The notes under the pieces: generated by a model
Told to the model about the DNA's origin: nothing
The model's input: only the letters and a program-made list of their open reading frames with translations
Databases searched by the model: none
Part shown: positions 24,993 to 33,351 of the stretch, piece after piece
How positions within the stretch are numbered: the first letter of the stretch is position 1
Layout of the letters: each line of letters begins with the position of its first letter
NCBI GenBank assembly: GCA_027484655.1
Contig: JAIXSM010000079.1
Coordinates: 62,001-126,000 of the forward strand
Length of the DNA stretch: 64,000 nucleotides
DNA from: Hyphomicrobiales bacterium
GTDB lineage: Bacteria > Pseudomonadota > Alphaproteobacteria > Rhizobiales > Beijerinckiaceae
Direction of reading: 5' to 3'
Made by a program: the position numbers and the translations under genes

Positions 24993-25363
24993 CCACCGCG
25001 TCATGCCGACGAAGGCAAGAACGTCCTTGCGTCCACGGCAGGCAAACGCTTGCGCCCTGCGGCCTATCGGGGATTCCGGCCGTCGCCGGAATGACGGCCA
25101 GGTCGGCGCCAAACTGGACCGCGCGCCACCTCCCCGGACGCCGAAGGCGATCCGGGGCCCCGCGCGCATTGATCCAGGCGCTCTTTTGCGGGCGAGGACG
25201 CCCGCGGTCCACAAGACGCCCATCCTGCCACAGCGTCATGCCGACGAAGGCAAAAACGTCCTTGCATCCACGGCAGGCAAACGCTTGCGCCCTGCGGCCT
25301 GTCGCGGTTTCCGGCCTTCGCCGGAATGACGGCGAGGTTTGCGCGCGAGGACGCGCGCGGTCC
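24993..25363. repeat. Family A repeats, two inverted-orientation copies
   Basis: The gap between fur and the Nudix gene. Copies 24993-25210 and 25233-25363 are in the opposite orientation to those at 18045 and 21285. They carry the same blocks: GCGTCATGCCGACGAAGGC, GGCAGGCAAACGCTTGCGCC, the CGGAATGACGG dyad arm and the CGCGAGGACGC-GGTCC end. The second copy lacks the middle ~85 bp. No gene is seen in 24962-25389. Confidence 0.85.
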
Positions 25364-25389
25364 AACTGGCGCGCGATCCATCCGCCCCG

Positions 25390-26352
25390 CTACCCCCGCA
25401 CGCCTACCCGCAAGCCGGCGGCGGGGCGCTCCTGCAGCACTTCGCGGCGGAAGCGGAAGAGCGCTGCGGGGCGCCCGCCGGTGTGGTGCGTGAACTCGCC
25501 GGTCGGCTCCACCACGGCGGCCGTTTCCACGAAGCGGCGGAAATTCTGCTTGTGCAGCGTGCGCCCGCTGATCGCCTCCGCCGTGCGTTGCAGCGCGGTG
25601 AGCGTGAAGGCCGGCGGCATCAGTTCAAAGATCACCGGGCGATATTTCATCTTGGCGCGCAGGCGCCCGATGGCGGTGGCGAGAATGCGCCGGTGATCGT
25701 GGCGCATGGGTTCACCCAGCGGGCCGGCCTCGTCGATGAGGGGGCTCGCGCGCCCGTCGCGGCGCGCCTCCTCCACCAGCCCGGCCTCGTAGAGCAGTTG
25801 GTAGCGGTCGAGCGCGTTCTCGTCGCTGAAGTTCTTGTCATCCGAAAAGAGCATCCGCACCCGCTCGGTGCGGCTGAGCCCGTAGGCGTTGGGCCGGTCC
25901 GGATCGCGCGCGGCCCACGTCTCCAGGGCCGGTAGAATTTTCTCTTCAATGATCGGCGGCTTGCGCACGCGCCAGTCTTCCCACGGCAGGAACGCGTACC
26001 AGCCCCGGTAGGGCGCCCGCTCGTCGCTCTCCGACGCCACGCGGGTGAGCGCCAGATAGCCCACGGAGACAACATGGGGATCGCGGTCGCCGGCCTGCGC
26101 GTTCCGGCCGCGATCGCCGAAGGTGTACAACTGCTCCACGTAGCCCAGCGGCGCGCCTGTCTGCTCGCGCACCCACTCCCGCAGGCCGATCTCGAACGTG
26201 CGATGGGCCACGGGATCGAACGGGCCCGACGGCAGCGCAGCCATGCGCCCCGTCGCGTCGTCCGCGACGAGGATCATCGGTTCATCCTCTACAATCGCCA
26301 CAATGGCGGCCGTGAGATTGACCTCGATGGGCGTGCGCTGGTCGTGGCTCAT
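25390..26352 (-). CDS. NrtR-like Nudix/winged-helix regulator
   Basis: A 320-aa protein with an N-terminal Nudix-type domain (residues about 8-150; 'VEQLYTFGDRGRN' and 'VSVGYLALT' are characteristic of the NrtR group) and a C-terminal winged-helix region ('TLHKQNFRRFVE', 'GRPAALFRFRREVL'). NrtR proteins regulate NAD metabolism by sensing ADP-ribose. The classical Nudix box is degenerate, consistent with a sensor rather than an enzyme. The start overlaps the phosphatase stop. Confidence 0.85.
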   Translation of the reverse strand: MSHDQRTPIEVNLTAAIVAIVEDEPMILVADDATGRMAALPSGPFDPVAHRTFEIGLREWVREQTGAPLGYVEQLYTFGDRGRNAQAGDRDPHVVSVGYLALTRVASESDERAPYRGWYAFLPWEDWRVRKPPIIEEKILPALETWAARDPDRPNAYGLSRTERVRMLFSDDKNFSDENALDRYQLLYEAGLVEEARRDGRASPLIDEAGPLGEPMRHDHRRILATAIGRLRAKMKYRPVIFELMPPAFTLTALQRTAEAISGRTLHKQNFRRFVETAAVVEPTGEFTHHTGGRPAALFRFRREVLQERPAAGLRVGVRG

Positions 26353-26867
26353 GGAGCGCCGATCTCCAGCGCGAAGGGCACGCCTTCAAAACAATCTTCG
26401 CCGCGCCCGATGTCAGCGATGGCGCGCGTCATGCGACCCTCGCGGCCGAGCAGGCCGTCTGCGATCGCCACGATCCGCGCGTTGGGCGTGGCGGTGGGCG
26501 AGCGCGCGCGCAGCAGTTGCGCGGTCTCCACTTCGCAAGAATCCGCCCGCAGCGCGCACGCGATCACGTAAGCGGCTGCGGTGGAGCGGCTCACGCCCGC
26601 GTAGCAGTGAATGAGCAGCGGGTGCGCGCGATCCCACGCGCGGGCGAAGTCCAGAAGGCTTTGCACGTGCGCAACATCCGGCGCCACATGCCCATCCATG
26701 TGCTCGACGGTGTCGGACACGGAAATGTGCAGATGCCGCGCGGCCTCGATGACCGCGGGGCGCGTCACGGGATACAGCGGGTTGATGAGCGTCACCATGC
26801 TGCGGGCGCCGGTCTCGCGCGCCATGTCCTCGATTTTCGACAGGGAGCACACATGAATCCGCGGCAT
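26349..26867 (-). CDS. Dual-specificity/tyrosine phosphatase-like protein
   Basis: A 172-aa protein with the complete cysteine phosphatase loop H-C-x5-R ('HCYAGVSRS', Cys88 and Arg94) and an upstream general-acid candidate Asp around 'SDTVEHMDG'. Its ATG is 7 nt after the HD gene's stop and its own stop overlaps the Nudix gene (ATGA). The substrate, protein or small phosphoester, is unknown. Confidence 0.87.
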   Translation of the reverse strand: MPRIHVCSLSKIEDMARETGARSMVTLINPLYPVTRPAVIEAARHLHISVSDTVEHMDGHVAPDVAHVQSLLDFARAWDRAHPLLIHCYAGVSRSTAAAYVIACALRADSCEVETAQLLRARSPTATPNARIVAIADGLLGREGRMTRAIADIGRGEDCFEGVPFALEIGAP

Positions 26868-26874
26868 GGTCGTC

Positions 26875-27495
26875 TCACCCCTGGTCCGAGTTCATCTCGT
26901 CGTCGAGTTCGCGAAAGCGCGCCAGAAACATGGTTTCCGCATGGGCGGAGTCCATGGGCGCCATCAGCGCGTCGATGTTGCGCATGGCCACCTTCGGGCG
27001 CCCGAAAAACTGTTCCGCCTCCGCGACTGTGAAACCGGCGATGCGCGTCGCCTCCACAAACGCGGCGATGGAGTCGGCCTGCTTCACCATCTTGCGCAGC
27101 GCCTCGGGCGGCGCCGGCGGCAGCGCGAAGCGCATGTGGATGGCCGCGAGAATGCGCTCCTCCACGCTCTTGTAGCTTTCGCCGATCACCGCCTTGAACG
27201 GCGAGATCATGTCGCCGATCACGTACTCGGGCGCATCGTGCAGCAGCGCGATGAGGCGCCAGCGCGCCGGCGCGCCGGGGTCGATGGCGCCGATGATGCG
27301 CTCCACCAGCACCGAGTGCTGGGCCACCGAGAAGATATGCGGCCCGCTCGTCTGCCCATTCCAGCGGGCGACGCGCGCCAGCCCGTGGGCGATGTCCTCA
27401 ATCTCGACGTCGAGAGGCGAGGGGTCGAGCAGGTCAAGCCGGCGGCCCGAGAGCATGCGCTGGAACGCGCGCGGGGGTTTGGGCGCACGCGCCAT
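26875..27495 (-). CDS. HD-domain phosphohydrolase (YfbR-like)
   Basis: A 206-aa protein. HD metal-binding residues are in 'SVAQHSVLVE' and 'LLHDAPEYVIGD', the order found in 5'-deoxynucleotidase YfbR and related enzymes. The ATG shares one base with the tag stop (TGATG), which indicates coupled translation. A role in nucleotide clean-up is inferred. Confidence 0.88.
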   Translation of the reverse strand: MARAPKPPRAFQRMLSGRRLDLLDPSPLDVEIEDIAHGLARVARWNGQTSGPHIFSVAQHSVLVERIIGAIDPGAPARWRLIALLHDAPEYVIGDMISPFKAVIGESYKSVEERILAAIHMRFALPPAPPEALRKMVKQADSIAAFVEATRIAGFTVAEAEQFFGRPKVAMRNIDALMAPMDSAHAETMFLARFRELDDEMNSDQG

Positions 27496-28121
27496 CACGA
27501 TGCGTCCCTGGCGAGCGCGGCGCACGCGGCGTGGCGGTGGCAATCGACCAGATGATCGTTGACCATGCCCACAGCTTGTGCGAACGCGTACACGATGGTG
27601 GGGCCGCAGAAGTTGAAGCCGCGGCGTTTGAGATCCTTCGACAGCTTGCGCGACATCTCCGATTCCGTCGGCATTTCACCCATGTGGCGCAAGGTGTTCT
27701 GCACGGGGCGCCCGTCCACGAAGTCCCACAGATACGCAGCGAAGCCCTGCTTCGCCTCTATGTCGAGATAGACTTGCGCCGAGCGCACCGCGCTCTCGAT
27801 CTTGGCGCGGTTGCGCACGATGCCCGCGTCGTTCATCAGCGCCTCGATCTTCGCCGGCCCGTAAGCAGCCATGCGGACGGGGTCGAACCCGTCGAAGGCC
27901 GCGCGAAAGGCGTCGCGCTTGCGCAGGATGGTGATCCACGACAGGCCCGCCTGAAACCCGTCGAGCAGCAGCTTCTCGAACAGGGTGCGGGAGTCCCATT
28001 CGGGCGCGCCCCACGCGGTGTCGTGGTAGGCCACATGAAGCGGGTCCACCCCGGGCCAGGGGCAGCGGCAAAGGCCGTCAGCGTGGAGAATCGCAGGGCG
28101 AAGCGGGGCGTCCATGGGCAA
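27495..28121 (-). CDS. tag: DNA-3-methyladenine glycosylase I
   Basis: A 208-aa base-excision repair glycosylase. Zinc ligands are provided by the N-terminal Cys ('CRCPW') and C-terminal His/Cys ('DCHRH'). 'AYHDTAWGAPEWDSRTLFEKLLLDGFQAGLSW' is the family core (quoted in parts: 'YHDTAWG', 'DGFQAGLSW'). First gene of a four-gene operon with HD, phosphatase and Nudix genes. Confidence 0.96.
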   Translation of the reverse strand: MPMDAPLRPAILHADGLCRCPWPGVDPLHVAYHDTAWGAPEWDSRTLFEKLLLDGFQAGLSWITILRKRDAFRAAFDGFDPVRMAAYGPAKIEALMNDAGIVRNRAKIESAVRSAQVYLDIEAKQGFAAYLWDFVDGRPVQNTLRHMGEMPTESEMSRKLSKDLKRRGFNFCGPTIVYAFAQAVGMVNDHLVDCHRHAACAALARDAS

Positions 28122-28160
28122 GATGTAGCCCCTCGCCGCGCCTGCGGGAAGGCGGGCCGG

Positions 28161-29372
28161 TCAGACCGCCGCGCAGGCGCCCTTGAGATCCTCCAGCAGG
28201 TCCGCGATGTCCTCCAGTCCGACCGACAGGCGCAGCATTCCCTCGCCAATGCCCATGGCCTCGCGGGCGGGGCGGGGGATGCGCTGGTGGGTCGTGGTGG
28301 CCGGGTGGGTGAGGATGCTCTTGGCGTCGCCCAGATTGTTGGAAATCTTGATGACTTCCAGCGCGTTGCCGAACCGGAACGCGCCTTCCTTGCCGCCGCG
28401 CACGTCGAGCACCACGACGGTGCCGCCGCCCGTCATCTGCCGTTTGGCCAGCTCATGCTGGGGGTGATCCTTGCGCCAGGGGTAGAGCACGCGCTCCACG
28501 GCGCCTGTCTGCTCGGCGAGGAAATCCGCCACGGCTTCTGCGTTGCGCACCTGCTGGGCGACGCGCAGCGGCAGCGTCTCCAGCGACTTGAGCATCACCC
28601 ATGCGTTGAACGGCGACAGGGCGGGGCCGGTCTGGCGCAGGAAGTTGTGGATGTGCTTCTGGATGAACTCTTCCGAACCCAGAATGCAGCCGCCGAGCAC
28701 GCGGCCCTGTCCGTCCACATGTTTCGTGGCGGAATAGACCACGCAGTCGGCGCCGAGCTTCAGGGGACTTTGCAGGAGCGGCGTGGCGAACACGTTGTCG
28801 ACCACGAGCGTCGCGCCCGCCGCGTGGGCGATCTCCGCTACCGCGGCGATGTCGATGATCTCAAGCTGCGGATTGGTGGGGCTTTCAAGGAAGAACGTCT
28901 TGGTGTTCGGGCGCGCGGCCGCCTCCCACTGGGCGAGGTCGAAGCCGTCCACCAGCGTCGTCTCGATGCCGTAGAGCGGCAGCAGATCCTCGACGATGAA
29001 GCGGCAGGAGCCGAACAGCGCCTTGGCCGCGACCACATGATCGCCGGCGCGCAACTGGCCCAGCATCGTCGCAGTGACTGCGGCCATGCCGGTGGCGGTG
29101 GCCCGCGCCGCTTCGGCGCCTTCGAGCAGGGCCATGCGCTGCTCGAACATGGCGACCGTGGGATTGCCGAAGCGCGAATACTGGAAGCCGGGCGACGTGC
29201 CCAGGAAGCGGGCCTCCGCCTGCTCCATGCTGTCGTAGGCGAAGCCCTGGGTGAGGAAGAGCCCCTCGGACATCTCGCCGAACTGGGAGCGCATCGTGCC
29301 GCCGTGCACGAGGCGGGTGGCGGGGCGCAGGTCCTTCATGGGCTTGGGCGTCTTCTTGGGGGCGTCGGTCAT
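28161..29372 (-). CDS. metZ: O-succinylhomoserine sulfhydrylase
   Basis: A 403-aa PLP enzyme of the Cys/Met metabolism family that makes homocysteine directly from O-succinylhomoserine and sulfide. The PLP lysine is in 'YSATKHVDGQG', and 'GMAAVTATML' and 'FLESPTNPQLEI' are family motifs. The MetZ name, rather than MetB/MetC, is based on overall resemblance to alphaproteobacterial MetZ. It is divergent from dcd. I looked for a SAM-II riboswitch upstream and did not find one. Confidence 0.93.
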   Translation of the reverse strand: MTDAPKKTPKPMKDLRPATRLVHGGTMRSQFGEMSEGLFLTQGFAYDSMEQAEARFLGTSPGFQYSRFGNPTVAMFEQRMALLEGAEAARATATGMAAVTATMLGQLRAGDHVVAAKALFGSCRFIVEDLLPLYGIETTLVDGFDLAQWEAAARPNTKTFFLESPTNPQLEIIDIAAVAEIAHAAGATLVVDNVFATPLLQSPLKLGADCVVYSATKHVDGQGRVLGGCILGSEEFIQKHIHNFLRQTGPALSPFNAWVMLKSLETLPLRVAQQVRNAEAVADFLAEQTGAVERVLYPWRKDHPQHELAKRQMTGGGTVVVLDVRGGKEGAFRFGNALEVIKISNNLGDAKSILTHPATTTHQRIPRPAREAMGIGEGMLRLSVGLEDIADLLEDLKGACAAV

Positions 29373-29496
29373 GCTGATCCTCGGAAGCTGGTTGGCGCCA
29401 TTTAGTCTCCCGGCTCGGGTGCGGGCAAGCGCGCCGCCGCCGCAAGGGCTCTACGAGGCGCTTGGCGGCGGGCCGGCGATTGGCTAGTCCTTGCGG

Positions 29497-30594
29497 ATGA
29501 GCGAACTTGGCGACCTTCTCGGCATCCTTCCCGCCCACCGCATTACGGCGCTGGCCGAAAGCGGCGCCCTGAAACTCGCCGCCCCCTTCGCGGAGGGGCA
29601 GGTGCAGCCCGCCAGCCTCGACCTGCGGCTTGGCGTGCGCGCGTGGCGCATGCGCGCGAGCTTCCTGCCCGGGCCGGGGCGCCCGGTCGCCGCCTGCATC
29701 GAGAACCTCGCCCTGCACGAGATCGATCTGGAGCGCGGGGCGGTGCTGGAAACCGGCTGCGTCTATGTAGCCGAACTTCAGGAAAGTCTTGAGCTGCCTG
29801 CCGACATCGCCGCAGCCGCCAACCCCAAAAGCTCCACCGGCCGCATCGACGTTTTCACCCGCGTCATCGCTGATCGCGCCCGCGAGTTCGACATGATCGA
29901 GCCCGGCTATCGCGGCCCGCTCTACGCGGAGATTTCGCCGCGCACGTTCCCCGTGCTGGCGCGGGCGGGCTCCCGCCTGTCACAGGTGCGCTTCCGGCGC
30001 GGTCACGCCCGCCTCGACGATCAGGGCCATCGCGACCTGCACGCGCGGGAGACGCTGGTCACGTCGTCAGAGCCCAACATCGCCGGCGGCGTCGCCGTGT
30101 CGATTGATCTCGCCGGGTTTGATGCCTCCGGCCTCGTAGGCTACCGCGCCAAGCGGCACACGGGCCTCATCGACGTGGATCGCGTCGGCGCCCATTCCAT
30201 CCTCGATTTCTGGGAGCCGATCCACGACCGCGGCCGGCGCGATCTCGTGCTCGATCCCGGCGAGTTCTATATCCTCGCCTCAAAAGAAGCCGTGCGCGTG
30301 CCGGCTGACCACGCCGCGGAAATGACCCCGTTCGATCCGCTGGTGGGCGAGTTCCGCGTTCACTACGCAGGCTTTTTTGACCCCGGCTTCGGCGCGCCGG
30401 AGGCGGGCGGCGCCGGCGCCCGCGCCGTGCTGGAGGTGCGCTCCCACGATGTGCCGTTCATTCTGGAGGATGGGCAGATCGTCGGGCGCCTCGTGTACGA
30501 GCGCATGGCCGAGCGCCCGCGCGCCCTCTATGGCGCAGGGCTCAAGTCGAACTATCAGGCGCAGGGGCTGAAGCTCTCCAAGCATTTCAAGTGA
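29497..30594 (+). CDS. dcd: 2'-deoxycytidine 5'-triphosphate deaminase (long form)
   Basis: Produces dUTP from dCTP for dTTP synthesis. It is 365 aa, twice the classical enzyme, with two dUTPase-like folds in tandem: residues about 1-175 ('QPASLDLRLG', 'NPKSSTGRIDVFTRVI') and about 185-365 ('SKEAVRVPADHAAEM'). This long form is typical of Rhizobiales and relatives. The ATG at 29497 is preferred over a TTG two codons upstream. Confidence 0.93.
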   Translation: MSELGDLLGILPAHRITALAESGALKLAAPFAEGQVQPASLDLRLGVRAWRMRASFLPGPGRPVAACIENLALHEIDLERGAVLETGCVYVAELQESLELPADIAAAANPKSSTGRIDVFTRVIADRAREFDMIEPGYRGPLYAEISPRTFPVLARAGSRLSQVRFRRGHARLDDQGHRDLHARETLVTSSEPNIAGGVAVSIDLAGFDASGLVGYRAKRHTGLIDVDRVGAHSILDFWEPIHDRGRRDLVLDPGEFYILASKEAVRVPADHAAEMTPFDPLVGEFRVHYAGFFDPGFGAPEAGGAGARAVLEVRSHDVPFILEDGQIVGRLVYERMAERPRALYGAGLKSNYQAQGLKLSKHFK

Positions 30595-30654
30595 GGAGAG
30601 CGCTGAGCTTCCTCTTGCGCCGATGCAGCCGTTGAGGCTATCGTGCGCGGCGTC

Positions 30655-30728
30655 GCGGGCGTAGTTCAATGGTAGAACGGCAGCTTCCCAAGCTGCATAC
30701 GAGGGTTCGATTCCCTTCGCCCGCTCCA
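30655..30728 (+). tRNA. tRNA-Gly (anticodon CCC)
   Basis: The cloverleaf folds by eye. Acceptor GCGGGCG pairs with CGCCCGC, the D arm contains GTTCAATGGTAGAAC, the anticodon stem GCAGC/GCTGC encloses TTCCCAA (anticodon CCC, reading GGG), and the T arm is GAGGGTTCGATTCCCTT. Discriminator T is followed by an encoded CCA (30726-30728). No other tRNA was found in the window. Confidence 0.97.
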
Positions 30729-30774
30729 ACACTTAAACACTATGCACCGAGTGAATGACGGTTATGCTTCACGC

Positions 30775-31707
30775 ATGATCGCTCCCCTGATTTGCGCCGT
30801 GCTTGCGGTGTTCGCCGCCATTGCCCCCGTCGCGCACGCCCAGTCGCCCGCCGCTCTTGAGCTTGCGCGCAAGGTTCCCATCGCCGATGTGCATATGCAC
30901 CTGACCCGCGGGCAGCCTGCGAGCTGGTATGTCGCTCAGATGGACCGCAACGGCGTGCGCTGGGGAGGCGGCGTCGGCGGCGGTCCCCGCGACGCGCCGC
31001 TGGACATTGGCCGCGCGCTGGGCGGGCGCCACATCACCGCGCTGGGGCAGACGGAGTTTTTCGGCGTGTTTTTCGCGCAGGGGACCGCCGGCCTTGTCGA
31101 TGACGCGCATCCGATTTTCCAGCGCCTCTTTGCGCAGGCGCAGAGTGCGTTCGCCAACGGGCAGGCGCGTGGCTTCGGTGAACTGCACATCAACAACATG
31201 AGCCCGTTCTCTCCGGCGGGGACTCAGCGGCGCATCCCGCTGGACAGCCCCGTGGTCAATCGCATGTTCGCCATCGCCAACCGCCATGGCGGCTTCGTGC
31301 AGATCCACACCATGAAGGCGAACGGGCTCGACGAAATCCTCATCATGGCGGCCCGCTATCCGCGGGTGCGGGTCATCCTCTCCCATTGTCTGCCCGGCGC
31401 GTCGCCGGAGGACATCGCGTTTCTGTTCACCCGGCGCCCCAACATTTTCTGCGAATTGTCCGCGCAGGGGCCTACCCACGGCGTGCAGCGGGTCTTCACG
31501 CCGGAGGGGCTTCGCCCCGCCTGGCGCGACGTCATCGTCGCCCATCCCACGCGGTTCATGGTGGGGACAGACCCCTGCTGCGGGCACGAAGGGCGCTACG
31601 ATCAGTTGATCCGGGAGGCGCGCGAACTCCTGCTCGCTTATCTGCCGCCAGCCGTCATCCCCCGCGTCGCCTACCAGAACGCCGTCCGGGAGCTGCGGCT
31701 GAAATAG
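30775..31707 (+). CDS. Exported amidohydrolase-family protein
   Basis: A 310-aa protein with a Sec signal peptide ending 'AHAQS', then a TIM-barrel metal-dependent hydrolase (amidohydrolase 2 type): 'IADVHMH' at the first strand, 'VQIHTMKANG', 'VILSHCLPG' and 'FMVGTDPCCG'. Substrate unknown. The ATG at 30775 gives a clean signal peptide; an ATG at 30742, 14 nt after the tRNA, would add 11 residues. Confidence 0.83.
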   Translation: MIAPLICAVLAVFAAIAPVAHAQSPAALELARKVPIADVHMHLTRGQPASWYVAQMDRNGVRWGGGVGGGPRDAPLDIGRALGGRHITALGQTEFFGVFFAQGTAGLVDDAHPIFQRLFAQAQSAFANGQARGFGELHINNMSPFSPAGTQRRIPLDSPVVNRMFAIANRHGGFVQIHTMKANGLDEILIMAARYPRVRVILSHCLPGASPEDIAFLFTRRPNIFCELSAQGPTHGVQRVFTPEGLRPAWRDVIVAHPTRFMVGTDPCCGHEGRYDQLIREARELLLAYLPPAVIPRVAYQNAVRELRLK

Positions 31708-31781
31708 CCGCCCGAGGCTTCAGGAACCTTCTTCTCCTCCCCCTCGTTCGCGCGATGAGGGGCCCAACGGAGAAGACCAGC

Positions 31782-32135
31782 ATGGACAGGCGCACACTTC
31801 TTCTTTCGATGTTCGGCCTCGTCGCGGGGGCGGGCGCAGCAGTTGCCGCGCCGACCAGCCGGGGGGGCGAAACGATCTTCGACGAACTCGCGGCCCTTGA
31901 TCGCGACGGGGATCTCGCCGCCGAGGAGGCGCAGGAGGCGCAGGGGCGGCGTCACGCGCCTTATCGCGGCCGCCGCGTAGCTCATGGCCGTCGCTACAGG
32001 CCGCACCGTGTGGTCGTGCGTCACGGGGCGCCGGTTCGCCAAAGGCGGCGCCATTACCGGGGCCACCGGCGGGTGTGCCGTGTTGTGCGTAACCGCTACG
32101 GCGATCTGGTTCGCCGCTGCTGGTGGGTGCGGTAA
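31782..32135 (+). CDS. Small exported Arg/His-rich protein
   Basis: Unrecognised, 117 aa. A signal peptide (residues about 1-25, ending 'AVAAP') is followed by an acidic stretch ('FDELAALDRDGDLAAEEAQEA') and then about 60 residues rich in Arg, His and Tyr with paired arginines. GGAG lies upstream of the ATG. The strongly basic tail suggests binding to nucleic acid, metal or cell-wall polyanions; this is inference. Similar proteins are often annotated simply as exported hypothetical proteins in Rhizobiales. Confidence 0.65.
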   Translation: MDRRTLLLSMFGLVAGAGAAVAAPTSRGGETIFDELAALDRDGDLAAEEAQEAQGRRHAPYRGRRVAHGRRYRPHRVVVRHGAPVRQRRRHYRGHRRVCRVVRNRYGDLVRRCWWVR

Positions 32136-32153
32136 TCCTTTGGTGATTGCCTG

Positions 32154-32173
32154 GCGGGGCTCACAAGCCCCGC
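32154..32173 (+). terminator. GC hairpin after exported basic protein
   Basis: GCGGGGCT-CACA-AGCCCCGC, 18 nt after the stop at 32135. The stem is perfect, but no T-run follows (TTGCC), so it may be a terminator of weak type or an mRNA stabiliser. It also precedes the TTG start of the next gene by 63 nt. Confidence 0.45.
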
Positions 32174-32236
32174 TTGCCGCCGCCCGCCCCTGCAGTGCTA
32201 GGATGCGCCCCGAACGACACACACGGGGGAACGACC

Positions 32237-33217
32237 TTGGCGGCTACGCTGGACATCACCATTGCTCTTGATCGCTACGATCGGCACTTTCCCTTCTTTG
32301 ACGGAACCGTGCGCGCCCCTGAGGGCCTGCGCTACACAGCGTTGCAGGTCGGGCAATCCGAGCCCTTGCGCGACGGCGGCGACCGCCACGGGCAGATGAT
32401 CCGCAGCGGCGCGTTCGATGTGGCCGAGTTCTCCATGTCCACGTTCCTGATGGCGATTGACCGCGGCCTGCCGCTCGTCGGCGTGCCGGTGTTTCCGCGC
32501 AGGCTGTTTTCGCAAAGCTGCATGTTCGTGCGCGCCGACAGCGACTTCGAGCATCCCCGCGACCTGATCGGCCGCCGCGTGGGGTTGTCGTCGTTCCAGA
32601 CGACGCTCTCGCTGCTGGCCAAGGGCGATCTCAAGTTCGAGTATGGCGTTGAGTGGGAGCGTATTCGCTGGCTGCTCACGCGCGATGAAAAGGTGCGGTT
32701 CAATCCGACGCCTGGCGTGGAGATCGAGCGCGCGCCCGCCGGCGCCGATCTGGGCGAGATGCTCGCCAGCGGCGAGATCGACGCGATTTTCATGCCCCAT
32801 CCGCCCCATTCGGTGATGAAGGGGCGCGTGGCCGCGCGCCGTCTCTTCCGCGATCCGCAGGCGGAGGAGAAGCGCTACTTCGACAAGCATGGATACTGGC
32901 CCATCATGCACGTGCTGGCGGTGCGGCCCGAGCTGATCGAGCGTGCTCCGCATTTGCCGCAAGCGCTTATGGAGATGTTCGCCGACGCGGCCCACATCTG
33001 CGACGACTACTACAGCGATCCCAACTGGTCGCGACTGCCGTGGACGCGCTACGCGTACGAGGCGTCGGCGAAGGCGTTCGGCGATCCGTGGGTCAACGGC
33101 TTCAGCCGCAATCGCGCCAATCTCGAGCGATTCATCGCGTACTCCCACGATCAGGGGCTGATCGGCGAACGGTATGCGCCTGAGCGGTTGTTCGCCGCGT
33201 CCACGCTGTCGACCTGA
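32237..33217 (+). CDS. 4,5-dihydroxyphthalate decarboxylase-like / periplasmic-binding-fold protein
   Basis: A 326-aa protein without signal peptide, resembling the phthalate-pathway decarboxylase family, which adopts a substrate-binding-protein fold ('GAFDVAEFSMSTFLMAIDRG', 'DLIGRRVGLSSFQTT', 'YWPIMHVLAVR'). TTG start at 32237 with GGGGGA 7 nt upstream. Directly followed by a TctC-like receptor gene; the same pairing recurs at 57194-59253. Whether it decarboxylates anything or simply binds a ligand is unknown. Confidence 0.8.
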   Translation: MAATLDITIALDRYDRHFPFFDGTVRAPEGLRYTALQVGQSEPLRDGGDRHGQMIRSGAFDVAEFSMSTFLMAIDRGLPLVGVPVFPRRLFSQSCMFVRADSDFEHPRDLIGRRVGLSSFQTTLSLLAKGDLKFEYGVEWERIRWLLTRDEKVRFNPTPGVEIERAPAGADLGEMLASGEIDAIFMPHPPHSVMKGRVAARRLFRDPQAEEKRYFDKHGYWPIMHVLAVRPELIERAPHLPQALMEMFADAAHICDDYYSDPNWSRLPWTRYAYEASAKAFGDPWVNGFSRNRANLERFIAYSHDQGLIGERYAPERLFAASTLST

Positions 33218-33351
33218 CAGGGTGGCCTTGACGCGCCGTCACTGAATTGCGAAGGCTCGTGAAAATGCCGGAGCGCACTGAGGCGCTACCGGCGTCGGGG
33301 CGTCGCTCCGCCAACTGAAAAATCCGTTCACAAGATACGGGAGGGGATGAC

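Noticed and set aside
29373..29496. SAM-II riboswitch upstream of metZ
   Set aside because: Alphaproteobacterial met genes often have one, but I could not find the conserved pseudoknot sequence elements in this leader.
30655..30741. tRNA-Gly as an integration site
   Set aside because: No integrase follows and I see no duplicate of the tRNA 3' end in the window.
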